From the NCBI RefSeq assembly GCF_002803075.1, contig NZ_NNBK01000002.1, positions 124,001 through 188,000 on the forward strand: a stretch of DNA of 64,000 nt, read 5' to 3'. How positions within the stretch are numbered: position 1 is the stretch's first letter; every line of letters begins with the position of its first letter. Source of the stretch: Streptomyces sp. CB01373 (GTDB lineage Bacteria; Actinomycetota; Actinomycetes; Streptomycetales; Streptomycetaceae). This document shows, piece after piece, positions 1 to 9,115 of this stretch. The position numbers were made by a program, and so were the translations under genes. The notes below the pieces were generated by a model. That model was not told the DNA's origin, ran no database searches, and saw nothing but the letters and a program-made list of their open reading frames with translations.

Positions 1-1
1 A

Positions 2-1378
2 CACACCCTGACCACTTTCGACCAGGCCGACTCCATCGACGACATCATCGTGCTGATGGCACCGGGCTATGTGCCGGACGTCGAGAAGATCGTCGCCAAG
101 GCCGGCTTCAGCAAGGTCTCCCGCGTCATCGAGGGCGGCGCCACGCGGAACGAGACCACCGAGCGTGCCATCGCCGCCCTGCGCGAGGGCCTGGCCGAGG
201 GCGAGGACCTCAACGTCCTGTTCCACGACGCCGTACGCCCCCTGCTCTCGCGGCGCGTCATCGACGACTGCGTGGCCGCGCTGGAGCGCTACGAGGCGGT
301 CGACGTGGCCATCCCGTCCGCGGACACCATCATCGTGACCCGCACCCACGGCCAGGACGGCGAGTTCATCACCGAGATCCCGGACCGCTCCCGGCTGCGC
401 CGCGGCCAGACTCCGCAGGCATTCAGGCTCTCCACCATCCGCCGCGCCTACGAGGTCGCCTCCGGCGACCCCAACTTCCAGGCCACCGACGACTGCTCGG
501 TCGTGCTCAAGTACCTGCCGGACGTGCCGATCCACGTCGTGGCGGGCGACGAGTACAACATGAAGGTGACGCAGCCGGTCGACGTCTTCATCGCCGACAA
601 GCTCTTCCAGCTCGCCTCCACCGCAGCCCCGGAGCAGAACGGTGAGGAGGCCTACCGGGACCTGCTCACCGGCAAGACCGTGGTCATCTTCGGCGGCTCC
701 TACGGCATCGGCAAGGACATCGCGGAACTCGCCGGCTCCTACGGCGCGAACGTCTACGCGCTCGGCCGCTCCACCACCGGCACCCATGTCGAGAACCCGG
801 AGGAGGTCGACGACGCGCTGTCCAAGGCGTACGCCGAGACCGGGCGCATCGACTACGTCGTCAACACCGCGGGCGTGCTGCGCATCGGCAGGCTCGCCGA
901 GACCGACAACGCCACCATCGAGGAGGCGCTGAAGGTCAACTACCTGGCCCCGGTGCAGATCGCGCGCTCCTCCTACAAGTACCTGGCGGAGACGCAGGGC
1001 CAGCTGCTGCTGTACACCTCCAGCAGCTACACCCGCGGCCGCGCCGAGTACAGCCTGTACTCCTCGACCAAGGCCGCCATGGTGAATCTCACTCAGGCGC
1101 TGTCCGACGAGTGGGCCGGCGACCGCATCCGTGTGAACTGCATCAACCCCGAGCGCACGGCCACGCCGATGCGTACCAAGGCCTTCGGCCAGGAGCCGGC
1201 CGGCACGCTGCTGTCCTCCGAGGCAGTGGCCCGCACCTCGCTCGACGTTCTGCTGTCGGAGCTGACCGGACACGTCATCGACGTCCGCCAGCAGGACCCG
1301 ACGGCGGGCGCGGCCAGGGCCTCCGGATTCGAGCAGGCGCTGGCCGGGGTGCTTGACCGCCAGGACGGCGTGGCATAA
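2..1378 (+). CDS. bifunctional CDP-alditol synthase (IspD/TarI-like cytidylyltransferase fused to SDR reductase), 5'-partial
   Basis: The frame is open through the left edge, so the true start and the N-terminal nucleotide-binding loop lie outside the window. The first ~200 visible residues are an IspD/TarI-type cytidylyltransferase (GGATRNETTERA, FHDAVRPLLS, RRGQTPQAFRL, QATDDCSVVLKYL). The second half is a short-chain dehydrogenase with the Rossmann glycines (VVIFGGSYGIGKDIA), NTAGVLRIG, and the Ser...Tyr-x-x-x-Lys catalytic set in SSSYTRGRAEYSLYSSTK. This layout matches the Bcs1/Acs1 family, which reduces ribulose-5-phosphate and makes CDP-ribitol for teichoic acid or capsule. The next gene is a glycerophosphotransferase-like protein, which supports a wall-polymer role over isoprenoid IspD activity. 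The exact alditol is inference. The stop is followed by a hairpin. Confidence 0.85.
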   Translation, partial: HTLTTFDQADSIDDIIVLMAPGYVPDVEKIVAKAGFSKVSRVIEGGATRNETTERAIAALREGLAEGEDLNVLFHDAVRPLLSRRVIDDCVAALERYEAVDVAIPSADTIIVTRTHGQDGEFITEIPDRSRLRRGQTPQAFRLSTIRRAYEVASGDPNFQATDDCSVVLKYLPDVPIHVVAGDEYNMKVTQPVDVFIADKLFQLASTAAPEQNGEEAYRDLLTGKTVVIFGGSYGIGKDIAELAGSYGANVYALGRSTTGTHVENPEEVDDALSKAYAETGRIDYVVNTAGVLRIGRLAETDNATIEEALKVNYLAPVQIARSSYKYLAETQGQLLLYTSSSYTRGRAEYSLYSSTKAAMVNLTQALSDEWAGDRIRVNCINPERTATPMRTKAFGQEPAGTLLSSEAVARTSLDVLLSELTGHVIDVRQQDPTAGAARASGFEQALAGVLDRQDGVA

Positions 1379-1916
1379 TCAAGTACTAAACATACTTACG
1401 CCCTTCAGGCCTCTGTGGCTGCCCGTTCACCGAGCATTCACAGGGGCCTGAGTCCGTGAGTCTCCACATTGTGACCATATCGTCTCCAAAATTACGCAGT
1501 GCGTCGCATGGTCTTTTCCGGCGGGTTCGGCAGTCCGCACCGTTCTTCCGGCATTCCGGCGCTTCAAGACCCGCAGTGACGAGAACCGGCACCTTTTCAG
1601 AGCAGGTTTCCTCCGTGACATTCACCACTACACGCCTCGCCCGGGGCGGGCAGTACGGCCGGACCGGCCGCGCGGCCCGCGGGGTGCCGGGCTGTCGTGG
1701 CGTCACGGTGTCCGCGCTCGTCCCGAGCGGGTACGCCCGCCCCGGCCTCGGTGACCACGTCCACGGAGACGACGCTCCACATCCGCGCGACCGGCGTTCT
1801 CGGCAACCGGTCGGCGCGCGGCTCCTCGCCCCCTCCTCCGCCGAACCGGCGAACTCCGCCGCCCGACCTCGGTGTTCGCCGGTTCGTACGCGCTCCCTGA
1901 ATAGGAAACCCTGCCC
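1379..1916. other. 538-bp intergenic region without a supported gene
   Basis: Apart from the hairpin at 1406-1450 and a short AT-rich inverted repeat (AAGTA...TACTT, 1381-1397), I see no gene. A possible reading frame at 1456-1920 overlaps the next gene's start, has no ribosome site and resembles no family. The middle (about 1625-1690) is dense in short GC palindromes. The stretch probably holds the promoter of the 1917 gene, but no clear -10/-35 pair stands out. Confidence 0.5.
1406..1450 (+). terminator. hairpin downstream of the CDP-alditol synthase gene
   Basis: Arms 1406-1417 and 1439-1450 are 12 bp with one G-T wobble, around a 21-nt loop, 27 bp after the stop codon. No clear U-tract follows. 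A U-less streptomycete terminator is plausible. Confidence 0.4.
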
Positions 1917-4007
1917 ATGATGTTCCGTCGGTTGTGTGGCGCACTCCAAGTGCCTGGGAAGGCCGACCTGCTCCTCGTCATCCTGTTCGGCGCCGGCTTC
2001 GCGGCACTGCCCGTGTTCGCTCTGCTGCCGTCACTGTGGGGATTCGCCGCGGCGTGGGCCGTCACGTACATCGTGGACGAGCTGCTGCACTCGCGGACCC
2101 CCGGATTCATCCGGCGACTGTCGGGGGTGCACCTCAACCGCACCATGCGCTTCGCCATCAGGTCGACGATGCTGCTCATGCTCGCCATCTGGATGAAGGC
2201 TCCGGAGCCGGTGCTGATCGCCGGTCTGGCCGCCTTCTGCGCGCACCTGCTGTCGATCATGTCCTTCACCTGGCTGCACCACGCCATCCGCGCGCGCCGG
2301 GCGCTGCCTGTGATCGTCCGCAATCTCGACATGAGCGGGGCGCACATACCGGGGCAGCCGCCCGCCTTCCTCTACCGGCGTTACCTCCGCAAGCTGCTTC
2401 ACCTCGACCTGCTGGCGCACCTCGGACTGATCGCCGGGCTGGCGGCCGGTACCTGGTACCCGGCGGCCGTCGGGTACGCGCTGACCGCCGCGCTGTCCGC
2501 GGTGGCCGTGCTCGCGCTGGCGGTACAGCTGCGCAAGTCCCGCCGGATGCCGGAGCGGGAGGAGGTCATCGAGGAGGTCAACCGCCGGCTCGCCGGGTAC
2601 CGGCCCGAGGTGGCGCTCTACTTCAGCTTCGCCGCGGTGTCCCAGGACTTCATGTACCAGGTCAACATGTGGATCGAGACGCTGGAGCAGCTCGACCTGC
2701 GCCCGCTGATCGTCCTGCGTGAGCGGGCCTCGTTCCGCTTCCTGAGCCGCACCCGCGTCCCGGTGCTCTGCGTGCCCAAGGCCGACGACCTGGCCGAGCT
2801 GGACCTGTCCACCGTGCAGGTCGTGCTGTACCCGGGCAACGCCGGCAAGAACGTGCACATGCTGCGCATCGCCGAGGCCAAGCACGTCTTCATCGGCCAC
2901 GGTGACAGCGACAAGCTCGCCAGCAGCAACCGCGTCAGCAAGGTCTACGACGAGATCTGGGTGGCCGGCCGGGCGGGCCGCGACCGCTACCAGCGTGTGC
3001 GCCACGCCATCAGCGACAGCTCCATCGTCGAGGTGGGCCGCCCGCAGCTGGCGCCGATCCGGCTGCACGCCGACCACACCCCGGGCTCGCTGCCCGTCGT
3101 CCTGTACGCCCCCACCTGGGAGGGCTGGAGCGACGACGACTGCCACACCTCGCTGATCCCGATGGGCGTGGCACTGATCGAGAAGCTCCTCGCGGAGAAC
3201 GTCCGGGTCATCTACAAGCCGCACCCGCTGACCGGCAGGCGCTCGGCCGAGGCGGCCGCCGCCGACCAGGCGATCCAGGAGATGCTGCGCGCCGACAACG
3301 AGCGGCGCCAGGGTGCCCGGGTACAGAGCACGGGCACCGCGCAGCGCCTGAAGGAGATCAGGGACCGGCTCGACGAGCTGGCCGGCCGGGCGGAAGGCGA
3401 CGACGCCCAGCAGGTCCGCGAGGCGCGGGTGCCCGAGAGCGACGGCGCGGGCGACGAGTGGCGCGAGCTGCACGCCGAGTGGCACCGGATCTTCTGGGAG
3501 AACCAGGGACCGGAGCGGCACAACGTGATCATCGAGTCGCTGCCGACGCTGTACGAGTGCTTCAACCAGGCGGACATGCTCATCAGCGACGTCTCCTCGG
3601 TGGTCGCCGACTTCGTGGCCAGCCTCAAGCCGTACGTGCTGACCAACGCCCTCGACCTGCCCGACGAGGAGTTCCGGGCCGCCTACACCACGGCCGGCGG
3701 CGCCTACCTGTTGGACAGCGAGTGTGCCCGGCTGCCGGAGATCCTGCGGTCGGTCCGCGAACCGCGCCACGACCCGATGGCGTCGCAGCGCCGCACCCTC
3801 AAGGAGTACGTCCTCGGCCCCGACCACCCCACCTCCATGGAGCGGTTCAACACCGCCGTCAACGTCCTGGCCGAGCGGGCCAGGGCGGAGCGGGAGGAGG
3901 ATCTCGCCGAGAGCAGCAAGGGTGCCGGGATCCCGACGCAGCGGACGGACTCGGAAGAGCTGCCCGGCGGTTCAGCCGGCTCGGCACAGCGGCTGAGCAA
4001 AGCCTGA
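1917..4007 (+). CDS. CDP-glycerol glycerophosphotransferase-like (TagF/TarL family) membrane protein
   Basis: 696 aa. The first ~210 residues contain several hydrophobic membrane segments. The rest resembles the catalytic domain of CDP-glycerol:poly(glycerophosphate) glycerophosphotransferases: KHVFIGHGDSDK, VVLYAPTWEGW, VIYKPHPLTGRR and ADMLISDVSSVVADF correspond to the substrate-binding His, KPHP and SDxSS signatures. A charged insert lies around residues 450-520. The family polymerises glycerol- or ribitol-phosphate from CDP donors at the cytoplasmic membrane, and the preceding gene would make such a donor. The start has AGGAAA at 1903-1908; a second ATG at 1920 is equally possible. A wall-polymer role is well supported; the actual substrate is inferred. 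Confidence 0.85.
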   Translation: MMFRRLCGALQVPGKADLLLVILFGAGFAALPVFALLPSLWGFAAAWAVTYIVDELLHSRTPGFIRRLSGVHLNRTMRFAIRSTMLLMLAIWMKAPEPVLIAGLAAFCAHLLSIMSFTWLHHAIRARRALPVIVRNLDMSGAHIPGQPPAFLYRRYLRKLLHLDLLAHLGLIAGLAAGTWYPAAVGYALTAALSAVAVLALAVQLRKSRRMPEREEVIEEVNRRLAGYRPEVALYFSFAAVSQDFMYQVNMWIETLEQLDLRPLIVLRERASFRFLSRTRVPVLCVPKADDLAELDLSTVQVVLYPGNAGKNVHMLRIAEAKHVFIGHGDSDKLASSNRVSKVYDEIWVAGRAGRDRYQRVRHAISDSSIVEVGRPQLAPIRLHADHTPGSLPVVLYAPTWEGWSDDDCHTSLIPMGVALIEKLLAENVRVIYKPHPLTGRRSAEAAAADQAIQEMLRADNERRQGARVQSTGTAQRLKEIRDRLDELAGRAEGDDAQQVREARVPESDGAGDEWRELHAEWHRIFWENQGPERHNVIIESLPTLYECFNQADMLISDVSSVVADFVASLKPYVLTNALDLPDEEFRAAYTTAGGAYLLDSECARLPEILRSVREPRHDPMASQRRTLKEYVLGPDHPTSMERFNTAVNVLAERARAEREEDLAESSKGAGIPTQRTDSEELPGGSAGSAQRLSKA

Positions 4008-4123
4008 CGAACCCCTCGCACCTCCCCGGCAGCGGCATCGCGTCCACGGCGCGGTGCCGCTGCCGTGCGTGAGCGCTTCTGTCCGGTCAGTGGACCGGCG
4101 AGCGGCCCGCGATCCCATTCGCG

Positions 4124-4129
4124 TAGATT
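4124..4129 (+). promoter_or_regulatory. candidate -10 box (TAGATT) for proB
   Basis: TAGATT lies 45 nt upstream of the chosen proB GTG and fits the TAnnnT streptomycete -10 pattern. No convincing -35 is visible at 17-18 bp. Confidence 0.3.
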
Positions 4130-4173
4130 GCCAGGCGGGGCAGCCCGACCTATGCGAGAGGACAGACGGCAAG

Positions 4174-5352
4174 GTGACAGGGGCAAGGCAGGCCGTGCGC
4201 GAGGCCCGCAGGATCGTCGTCAAGGTGGGTTCCTCGTCGCTGACCACCGCGTCGGGCGGCCTGGACGCCGACCGCGTGGACGCGCTCGTGGACGTGCTCG
4301 GCAAGAGCCTCAAGGACGGCGCCGCCCGAGGGGCCCCGGCCGAGGGCGGCGGGGGACGGGCGGGTGGGGGAGGCAAGGAGATCGTCCTCGTGTCCTCCGG
4401 CGCCATCGCCGCCGGCCTCGCCCCGCTGGGTCTGCGCCGCCGCCCCCGCGACCTCGCCCGCCAGCAGGCGGCGGCCAGCGTCGGCCAGGGCCTCCTCGTG
4501 GCCCGCTACACCGCCTCCTTCGCCCGCTACGGCATCCGCGTCGGCCAGGTCCTGCTGACCGGCGACGACACCAGCCGCCGTGCCCACCACCGCAACGCCT
4601 CCCGCACCCTCGACAAGCTCCTCGCGATGGGGGCCCTCCCGGTGGTGAACGAGAACGACACCGTCGCCACCGACGAGATCCGCTTCGGCGACAACGACCG
4701 GCTCGCCGCGCTCGTCGCCCACCTGGTCCGCGCCGACCTGCTGGTGCTGCTGTCCGACGTGGACGGCCTCTACGACGGCGACCCGAGCAGGCCGGGCACG
4801 TCCCGGCTGGCGGAGGTGCGGGGCCCGGACGACCTGGCGGGCATCGAGATCGGCAGCGCCGGCAAGGCCGGCGTCGGCACCGGCGGCATGGTGACCAAGG
4901 TGGAGGCGGCCCGGATCGCGGCCGCCGCCGGCATCCCCGTGGTGCTGACCAGCGCCGTCCACGCCGCCGACGCCCTGTCCGGCGGCGACACCGGCACCTA
5001 CTTCCACCCCACCGGAAAGCGCTCCGCCGACCGGCTGCTGTGGCTGCAGCACGCCTCCGCCCCGCAGGGCTCGCTCACCCTCGACGACGGCGCGGTCCGG
5101 GCTGTCGTCGAGGGCCGCAAGTCGCTGCTGCCCGCCGGTATCGCAGCCGTGGAGGGCGAGTTCACCGCCGGCGACCCGGTCGAACTGCGCGACGGCACCG
5201 GGCGCGCGGTGGCCCGCGGGCTCGTCAACTTCGACGCCAAGGAGATCCCCCGGCTGATCGGCCACTCCACCCGCGAACTCGCCCGCGAGCTGGGACCGGC
5301 GTACGAACGCGAGGTCGTACACAGGGACGATCTGGTGCTCCTGCAGCCGTAA
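4174..5352 (+). CDS. proB: glutamate 5-kinase
   Basis: Phosphorylates glutamate to gamma-glutamyl phosphate, the first step of proline synthesis, in the cytoplasm. The amino-acid-kinase fold opens with IVVKVGSSSLT; EIVLVSSGAIAAG, NENDTVATDEIRFGDND and LLSDVDGLYDGDP are hallmark motifs, and a C-terminal PUA domain begins around residue 290. The GTG start gives VTGARQAVREARR and follows GAGAGGA at 4155-4161; an upstream extension is open but unlike the family. At 392 aa it is slightly long because of a Gly/Ala-rich insert before EIVLVSSG (about residues 47-67). proA lies two genes downstream with a small unknown gene between, suggesting one transcription unit. Confidence 0.93.
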   Translation: MTGARQAVREARRIVVKVGSSSLTTASGGLDADRVDALVDVLGKSLKDGAARGAPAEGGGGRAGGGGKEIVLVSSGAIAAGLAPLGLRRRPRDLARQQAAASVGQGLLVARYTASFARYGIRVGQVLLTGDDTSRRAHHRNASRTLDKLLAMGALPVVNENDTVATDEIRFGDNDRLAALVAHLVRADLLVLLSDVDGLYDGDPSRPGTSRLAEVRGPDDLAGIEIGSAGKAGVGTGGMVTKVEAARIAAAAGIPVVLTSAVHAADALSGGDTGTYFHPTGKRSADRLLWLQHASAPQGSLTLDDGAVRAVVEGRKSLLPAGIAAVEGEFTAGDPVELRDGTGRAVARGLVNFDAKEIPRLIGHSTRELARELGPAYEREVVHRDDLVLLQP

Positions 5353-5525
5353 TGGTCCGAAACGTCCGGCCGCCCGGGTGCCGAAGGTGGGGGACGTTCC
5401 GTAAAACCGCCCCGCGGAGCCGTGCGGCCTGCTCCACTTTGAGGCAGGGACGCATTCCGCATGAGCGGGACCAGCGGTGGAGCGATGCCAGCGATGCGAG
5501 CGAGCGCTGCGTGAAGGAGGACGTC

Positions 5526-5954
5526 GTGAGACGAGTGCGCCCCGGGGCGGCGGCGTCCCGCGGTGGCCTGACGAGCGTGGTGACCGGAGACGGCTGTGCC
5601 GCGCCGCAGGACCTGCCCCGGCTGTGGCACGTCACGCTCAGCGTCTCCGGCGCCCAGGCCCCGCTGAAGGAGGTACGGCGCGGCCTCGAGCAGCTCGCCC
5701 ACGACCACCCCTTCCTGCTGACCAGCCGGTACGCGGGCGACCACGCCGAGATCCGCTACTGGGAGGAGGCCCGCGACCTCCACGACGCGGCCGCCGTCGC
5801 CCTGCGGCTGTGGGGCGAGCACCGGCAGAGCGCCCAGCTGCCGCCCTGGGAGATCGTCGGACTCGAGGTCGTCGACCGCGAGACCTACCACCAGCGCCTC
5901 GCCGAGGGGTACGGGGCGCCGCCGGCGACACCGGTCGGGGTCCATCCCTTTTGA
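5526..5954 (+). CDS. small conserved protein of unknown function between proB and proA
   Basis: 142 aa, starting at GTG 5526 five bases after a strong AAGGAGG (5514-5520); an in-frame GTG at 5511 is too close to that site. The sequence is soluble and mixed alpha/beta: [52 protein letters not shown]. No catalytic motif or membrane segment is visible, and I do not recognise a characterised family. Position between proB and proA suggests co-transcription with proline synthesis. I recall a similar hypothetical gene at this place in S. coelicolor. Confidence 0.75.
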   Translation: MRRVRPGAAASRGGLTSVVTGDGCAAPQDLPRLWHVTLSVSGAQAPLKEVRRGLEQLAHDHPFLLTSRYAGDHAEIRYWEEARDLHDAAAVALRLWGEHRQSAQLPPWEIVGLEVVDRETYHQRLAEGYGAPPATPVGVHPF

Positions 5955-6013
5955 CCCGTCTCGCGGTGTGGGACGACCGGTGGCCGCCCCGCACGCCGCA
6001 CTACCCTTCCTTC

Positions 6014-7300
6014 ATGACCATGCTCTCGCCGTACGACTCGATGTCCCCGGTCACCCAGGCCGCGTACCGCGCCAAGGCCGCCGCCGCCGACCTCGCGCCG
6101 CTGCCGCGGGTGGCGAAGGACGACGCCCTGCTGGCCATCGCGGACGCCCTGGAGGTCCGTACCGGCGAGATCCTCGAGGCGAACGCCAAGGACGTCGCCA
6201 AGGCCCGCGAGGCCGGTACCAGCGACGCCATCGTCGACCGGCTCACGCTCACCCCCGAGCGGGTGCGCGCCATCGCCGCCGACGTGCGGGACGTGGCGGG
6301 GCTGCCCGACCCGGTCGGCGAGGTCGTCCGCGGCAACACGCTGCCGAACGGGCTCGACCTGCGCCAGGTCCGCGTCCCGCTCGGCGTGGTCGGGATCATC
6401 TACGAGGCCCGCCCGAACGTCACCGTGGACGCCGCCGCCCTCTGTCTGAAGTCGGGCAACGCGGTGCTGCTGCGCGGCTCGGCCTCCGCCTACGAGTCGA
6501 ACACCGCCCTGGTCCGGGTCGTCCGCGACGCCGTGGGCGGGTCGGGGCTGCCCGCCGACGCCGTGCAGCTGGTGCCCGGCGAGAGCCGCGAGAGCGTGCG
6601 CGAGCTGATGCGCGCGCGCGGCCTGGTCGACGTGCTGATCCCGCGCGGCGGCGCCTCGCTGATCTGGGCCGTGGTGAACGAGTCCACCGTCCCGGTGATC
6701 GAGACCGGCACCGGCAACTGCCACGTCTACGTCGACGCGCAGGCCGACGTCGACACCGCCGTCGACATCCTGATCAACTCCAAGGCACAGCGGCCCAGCG
6801 TCTGCAACGCCGCCGAGACGCTGCTGGTCCACCAGGACATCGCCGCCGAGTTCCTGCCCCGTGCCCTGGACGCGCTCGCCGAGGCCGGGGTCACCGTCCA
6901 CGCCGACGAGCGGGTCATGGCCCACGCCAAGGACTCCCGGGCCACGGTCGTCGAGGCCACCGCGGAGGACTGGGAGACCGAGTACCTGTCGTACGACATC
7001 GCAGCCGCCGTGGTCGACTCCCTCGACCGGGCCGTCGCGCACATCCGGCTGTGGAGTTCCGGGCACACCGAGGCGATCGTCACCACCTCGCAGCAGGCCG
7101 CCCGCCGGTTCACCCAACTGGTCGACTCCACGACCGTCGCCGTCAACGCCTCCACCCGCTTCACCGACGGCGGCCAGTTCGGCTTCGGCGCCGAGATCGG
7201 CATCTCCACGCAGAAGCTGCACGCCCGCGGCCCGATGGGCCTGCCCGAGCTGACCAGCACCAAGTACATCCTCACGGGGGACGGGCACACCCGGCGCTGA
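6014..7300 (+). CDS. proA: gamma-glutamyl phosphate reductase
   Basis: Second proline enzyme: NADPH-dependent reduction of gamma-glutamyl phosphate to glutamate semialdehyde. It is an aldehyde-dehydrogenase fold of 428 aa, normal length. Visible signatures are [27 protein letters not shown] (cofactor region), [12 protein letters not shown] and the active-site cysteine in [14 protein letters not shown]. The C-terminus has [19 protein letters not shown]. No good ribosome site precedes 6014; an ATG at 6041 would give a slightly shorter N-terminus. Confidence 0.94.
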   Translation: MTMLSPYDSMSPVTQAAYRAKAAAADLAPLPRVAKDDALLAIADALEVRTGEILEANAKDVAKAREAGTSDAIVDRLTLTPERVRAIAADVRDVAGLPDPVGEVVRGNTLPNGLDLRQVRVPLGVVGIIYEARPNVTVDAAALCLKSGNAVLLRGSASAYESNTALVRVVRDAVGGSGLPADAVQLVPGESRESVRELMRARGLVDVLIPRGGASLIWAVVNESTVPVIETGTGNCHVYVDAQADVDTAVDILINSKAQRPSVCNAAETLLVHQDIAAEFLPRALDALAEAGVTVHADERVMAHAKDSRATVVEATAEDWETEYLSYDIAAAVVDSLDRAVAHIRLWSSGHTEAIVTTSQQAARRFTQLVDSTTVAVNASTRFTDGGQFGFGAEIGISTQKLHARGPMGLPELTSTKYILTGDGHTRR

Positions 7301-7329
7301 CGCGGGCCGGCCCGTGGCGGGGCGTCTCA

Positions 7330-7358
7330 GCAGACGGATGAATTTCCATACCGTCTGC
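7330..7358. promoter_or_regulatory. inverted repeat between proA and the next gene
   Basis: GCAGACGG / CCGTCTGC, perfect 8-bp arms with an AT-rich 13-nt centre, 20 bp upstream of the -10 box at 7379. It may be an operator or a proA terminator. Confidence 0.35.
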
Positions 7359-7378
7359 CCAAATTGACCCCTCAGGTC

Positions 7379-7384
7379 TACTCT
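7379..7384 (+). promoter_or_regulatory. -10 box of a leaderless promoter
   Basis: TACTCT ends 6 nt before the GTG at 7391, so transcription would begin at or next to the start codon. No ribosome site is present. Confidence 0.5.
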
Positions 7385-7390
7385 GGATCC

Positions 7391-7951
7391 GTGCCGGAGG
7401 ACGTGGGGGGCACGCCGTTCCCTGACGGCTGGGAGCCCGACGACGACCACGACCACGGGGTGTCGGACGAAGAGTTCGCCTCCGTGGTCTTCGACGAGGC
7501 CTTCGTACGCGCGGCCGTGATCCACGAGCCGACCGCGGTCGAACGCCTCCTGGCCGCCGCGCAGGCCAGAGCAGAGGCCTCCGAGGCGGAGGCCCGCCGC
7601 GCCCACGCCAGAGGCGAGCGCCACGAGGAGGGGTACGGCCTCGGCCCCGACCCCTACGGCGACCCGGACGACCCCGACGCCGACGTCCTCGAAGGCCGTC
7701 CCGGCGCCCCGGGGACCTTCGGCAAGCACGTCCGCTGGCACCGCCCCGTCGCCTGGGTGCTCGCCCTCGTCATGGGCATCGGCATGGTCGCCCTCGCCTT
7801 CGCGGCGGTCTACCGGGGCGGCTCCTCGGGCAGCCGGGACCAGGTCCCGCCGCCCGCCTCGACCGGCCTGGAACAGGGCAGCGCGGCGGCGCCCTCCGCG
7901 TCCGCCGAATACTCCCAGCCCGCCGTCCCCGCGGTCCCGCGCACGCCCTGA
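7391..7951 (+). CDS. single-pass membrane protein, SCO2584-like, wall-glycopolymer locus
   Basis: 186 aa: an acidic cytoplasmic N-terminus, a motif SVVFDEAFVRAAVIHEPTA, an Ala/Glu-rich helical stretch (ERLLAAAQARAEASEAEARR), one membrane helix (WVLALVMGIGMVALAFAAVY, about residues 122-142) and a short Pro/Ser/Ala-rich external tail. The next gene repeats the VVFDExFVRAA motif before its own membrane helix, so the two are related. From memory the S. coelicolor counterpart (SCO2584) interacts with the spore-wall/Mre machinery and with the LCP protein encoded nearby; I cannot verify that here. Start chosen from the leaderless -10. Biochemical function unknown. Confidence 0.8.
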   Translation: MPEDVGGTPFPDGWEPDDDHDHGVSDEEFASVVFDEAFVRAAVIHEPTAVERLLAAAQARAEASEAEARRAHARGERHEEGYGLGPDPYGDPDDPDADVLEGRPGAPGTFGKHVRWHRPVAWVLALVMGIGMVALAFAAVYRGGSSGSRDQVPPPASTGLEQGSAAAPSASAEYSQPAVPAVPRTP

Positions 7952-8028
7952 CGGCGGCGCGGCGGTTCTGGTGAGAACCTGTCAGAACTTGTCGCACATC
8001 AGGGCGTTTACCAGGGCTTGCGGAGACC

Positions 8029-8034
8029 TACCCT
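8029..8034 (+). promoter_or_regulatory. -10 box of a leaderless promoter
   Basis: TACCCT lies 6 nt before ATG 8041, the same arrangement as at 7379 for the related upstream gene. No ribosome site precedes the ATG. Confidence 0.5.
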
Positions 8035-8040
8035 GAAGAT

Positions 8041-9114
8041 ATGGGAGGGCCTGGAGAGCCACCTGAGGGGACACCCGAGGGCGTCCCTGGAGGTGCGGAG
8101 GACGAATACCGGTCCGTCGTCTTCGACGAGTCGTTCGTCCGGGCTGCCCGCCTCCAGGAATACTCCGCACTCGAACGGTTGACCGACCACACCCCCGCCG
8201 TGCGCAGCCGCCCGCCGATGCGCCGCGGGCTGTCACGGCAGGCACTGCTGCTGGTCCTGCTGATCATCGTCGCCTTCGGCACCGCGATCTACATGGGCGT
8301 ACGGCACCCCTACCAGAGCGCACAGGCCCAGCGGCCCGTGGAGCCGCTGCGGATGACCGTCGTCCCGCTCGCCCCGCAGGGCAAGGTGCCCGGCGCGGCC
8401 GACCCCGCGTACCTGTACGCGCACAGCCCGGCCGCCCAGTTCTCCGTCGGCGCGGAGGGTGTACCGCTGCCCACCGTACGGAGCACCGCGCATTTCTCCG
8501 ACAGTCAGGTCGTCGCCGCGCTGACCATCGCGAAGGAGTACATCGTCGCGTCCTCCCTCTACCCGGAGGTGCTCACCGGCGGTCGGACCGACCCCGTGCG
8601 GGCGCTGCTCGACGCCGGTCAGCTCGACCAGTTCGACCAGAGCTTCGACCGGCCTGCCGCCGACGGGCGGCACGCGGCCACCGGCTGGCTCGTCCGCTTC
8701 GACCCGGCCCGCGTCGAGCTGGCCGGCCGCGAGATCCGGGTCCAGGGCAGCCTCCAGGCCGCCGAGACCGACTCCTCCACCCTGGAGGTGGGCGCGGACC
8801 ACACCTTCGTCTACGCCCTGAAGCCGGCCGGCTCCGGGGCGCACGCGCCGTCCTCGCTGTTCACCGTCCGGCGCGAGCTGCAGTTCCGCTTCACCCCGGA
8901 CGACCTGCGGCTGCACCAGGTGCAGATCCTCGTCTCCTACACGGAGGCCGGCCCGCTCTCCTGCGCCGGGGACTCCGCACGGCAGTTCGAGCCGCTGCTG
9001 GCCGGCCAGACCGCCAAGGCGGGCAGCCCACCAGGCACGGACCCGTACGCCACGGACACCGCGGCGGCCGTCTGCGGCTCCCTGGCGCACAGCGCGGAGC
9101 CGACGGTGGGGTAG
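8041..9114 (+). CDS. single-pass membrane protein with large extracytoplasmic domain, SCO2583-like
   Basis: 357 aa. The N-terminus (about 60 aa, cytoplasmic) contains SVVFDESFVRAARLQEYSAL, nearly the same as in the preceding protein. A membrane helix (LSRQALLLVLLIIVAFGTAIYMG, about residues 60-83) leads to a ~270-residue external domain with IAKEYIVASSLYPEVLTGG, GWLVRFDPARVEL and VLVSYTEAGPLSCAG-like segments and two late cysteines. No enzymatic motif is seen. Tandem arrangement, shared motif and matching promoters suggest a common partner or targeting function at the membrane, probably in wall polymer assembly. It ends one base before a convergent protease gene. Confidence 0.8.
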   Translation: MGGPGEPPEGTPEGVPGGAEDEYRSVVFDESFVRAARLQEYSALERLTDHTPAVRSRPPMRRGLSRQALLLVLLIIVAFGTAIYMGVRHPYQSAQAQRPVEPLRMTVVPLAPQGKVPGAADPAYLYAHSPAAQFSVGAEGVPLPTVRSTAHFSDSQVVAALTIAKEYIVASSLYPEVLTGGRTDPVRALLDAGQLDQFDQSFDRPAADGRHAATGWLVRFDPARVELAGREIRVQGSLQAAETDSSTLEVGADHTFVYALKPAGSGAHAPSSLFTVRRELQFRFTPDDLRLHQVQILVSYTEAGPLSCAGDSARQFEPLLAGQTAKAGSPPGTDPYATDTAAAVCGSLAHSAEPTVG

Positions 9115-9115
9115 G

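Noticed and set aside
2..700. IspD (isoprenoid) assignment for the first gene
   Set aside because: The fused SDR domain and the teichoic-acid-type neighbour fit a Bcs1/TarI-like CDP-alditol enzyme better.
1456..1920. 154-codon reading frame in the first intergenic gap
   Set aside because: It overlaps the next start, lacks a ribosome site and has no family resemblance; the composition is typical of a chance frame in GC-rich DNA.
2031..3827. 598-codon minus-strand frame opposite the glycerophosphotransferase gene
   Set aside because: Same reason: a codon-bias shadow, with all domain signatures on the plus strand.
7364..7384. TTGACC/TACTCT as a standard -35/-10 pair
   Set aside because: The spacer is only 9 bp, too short for a sigma-70-type promoter; only the -10 with leaderless spacing is kept.
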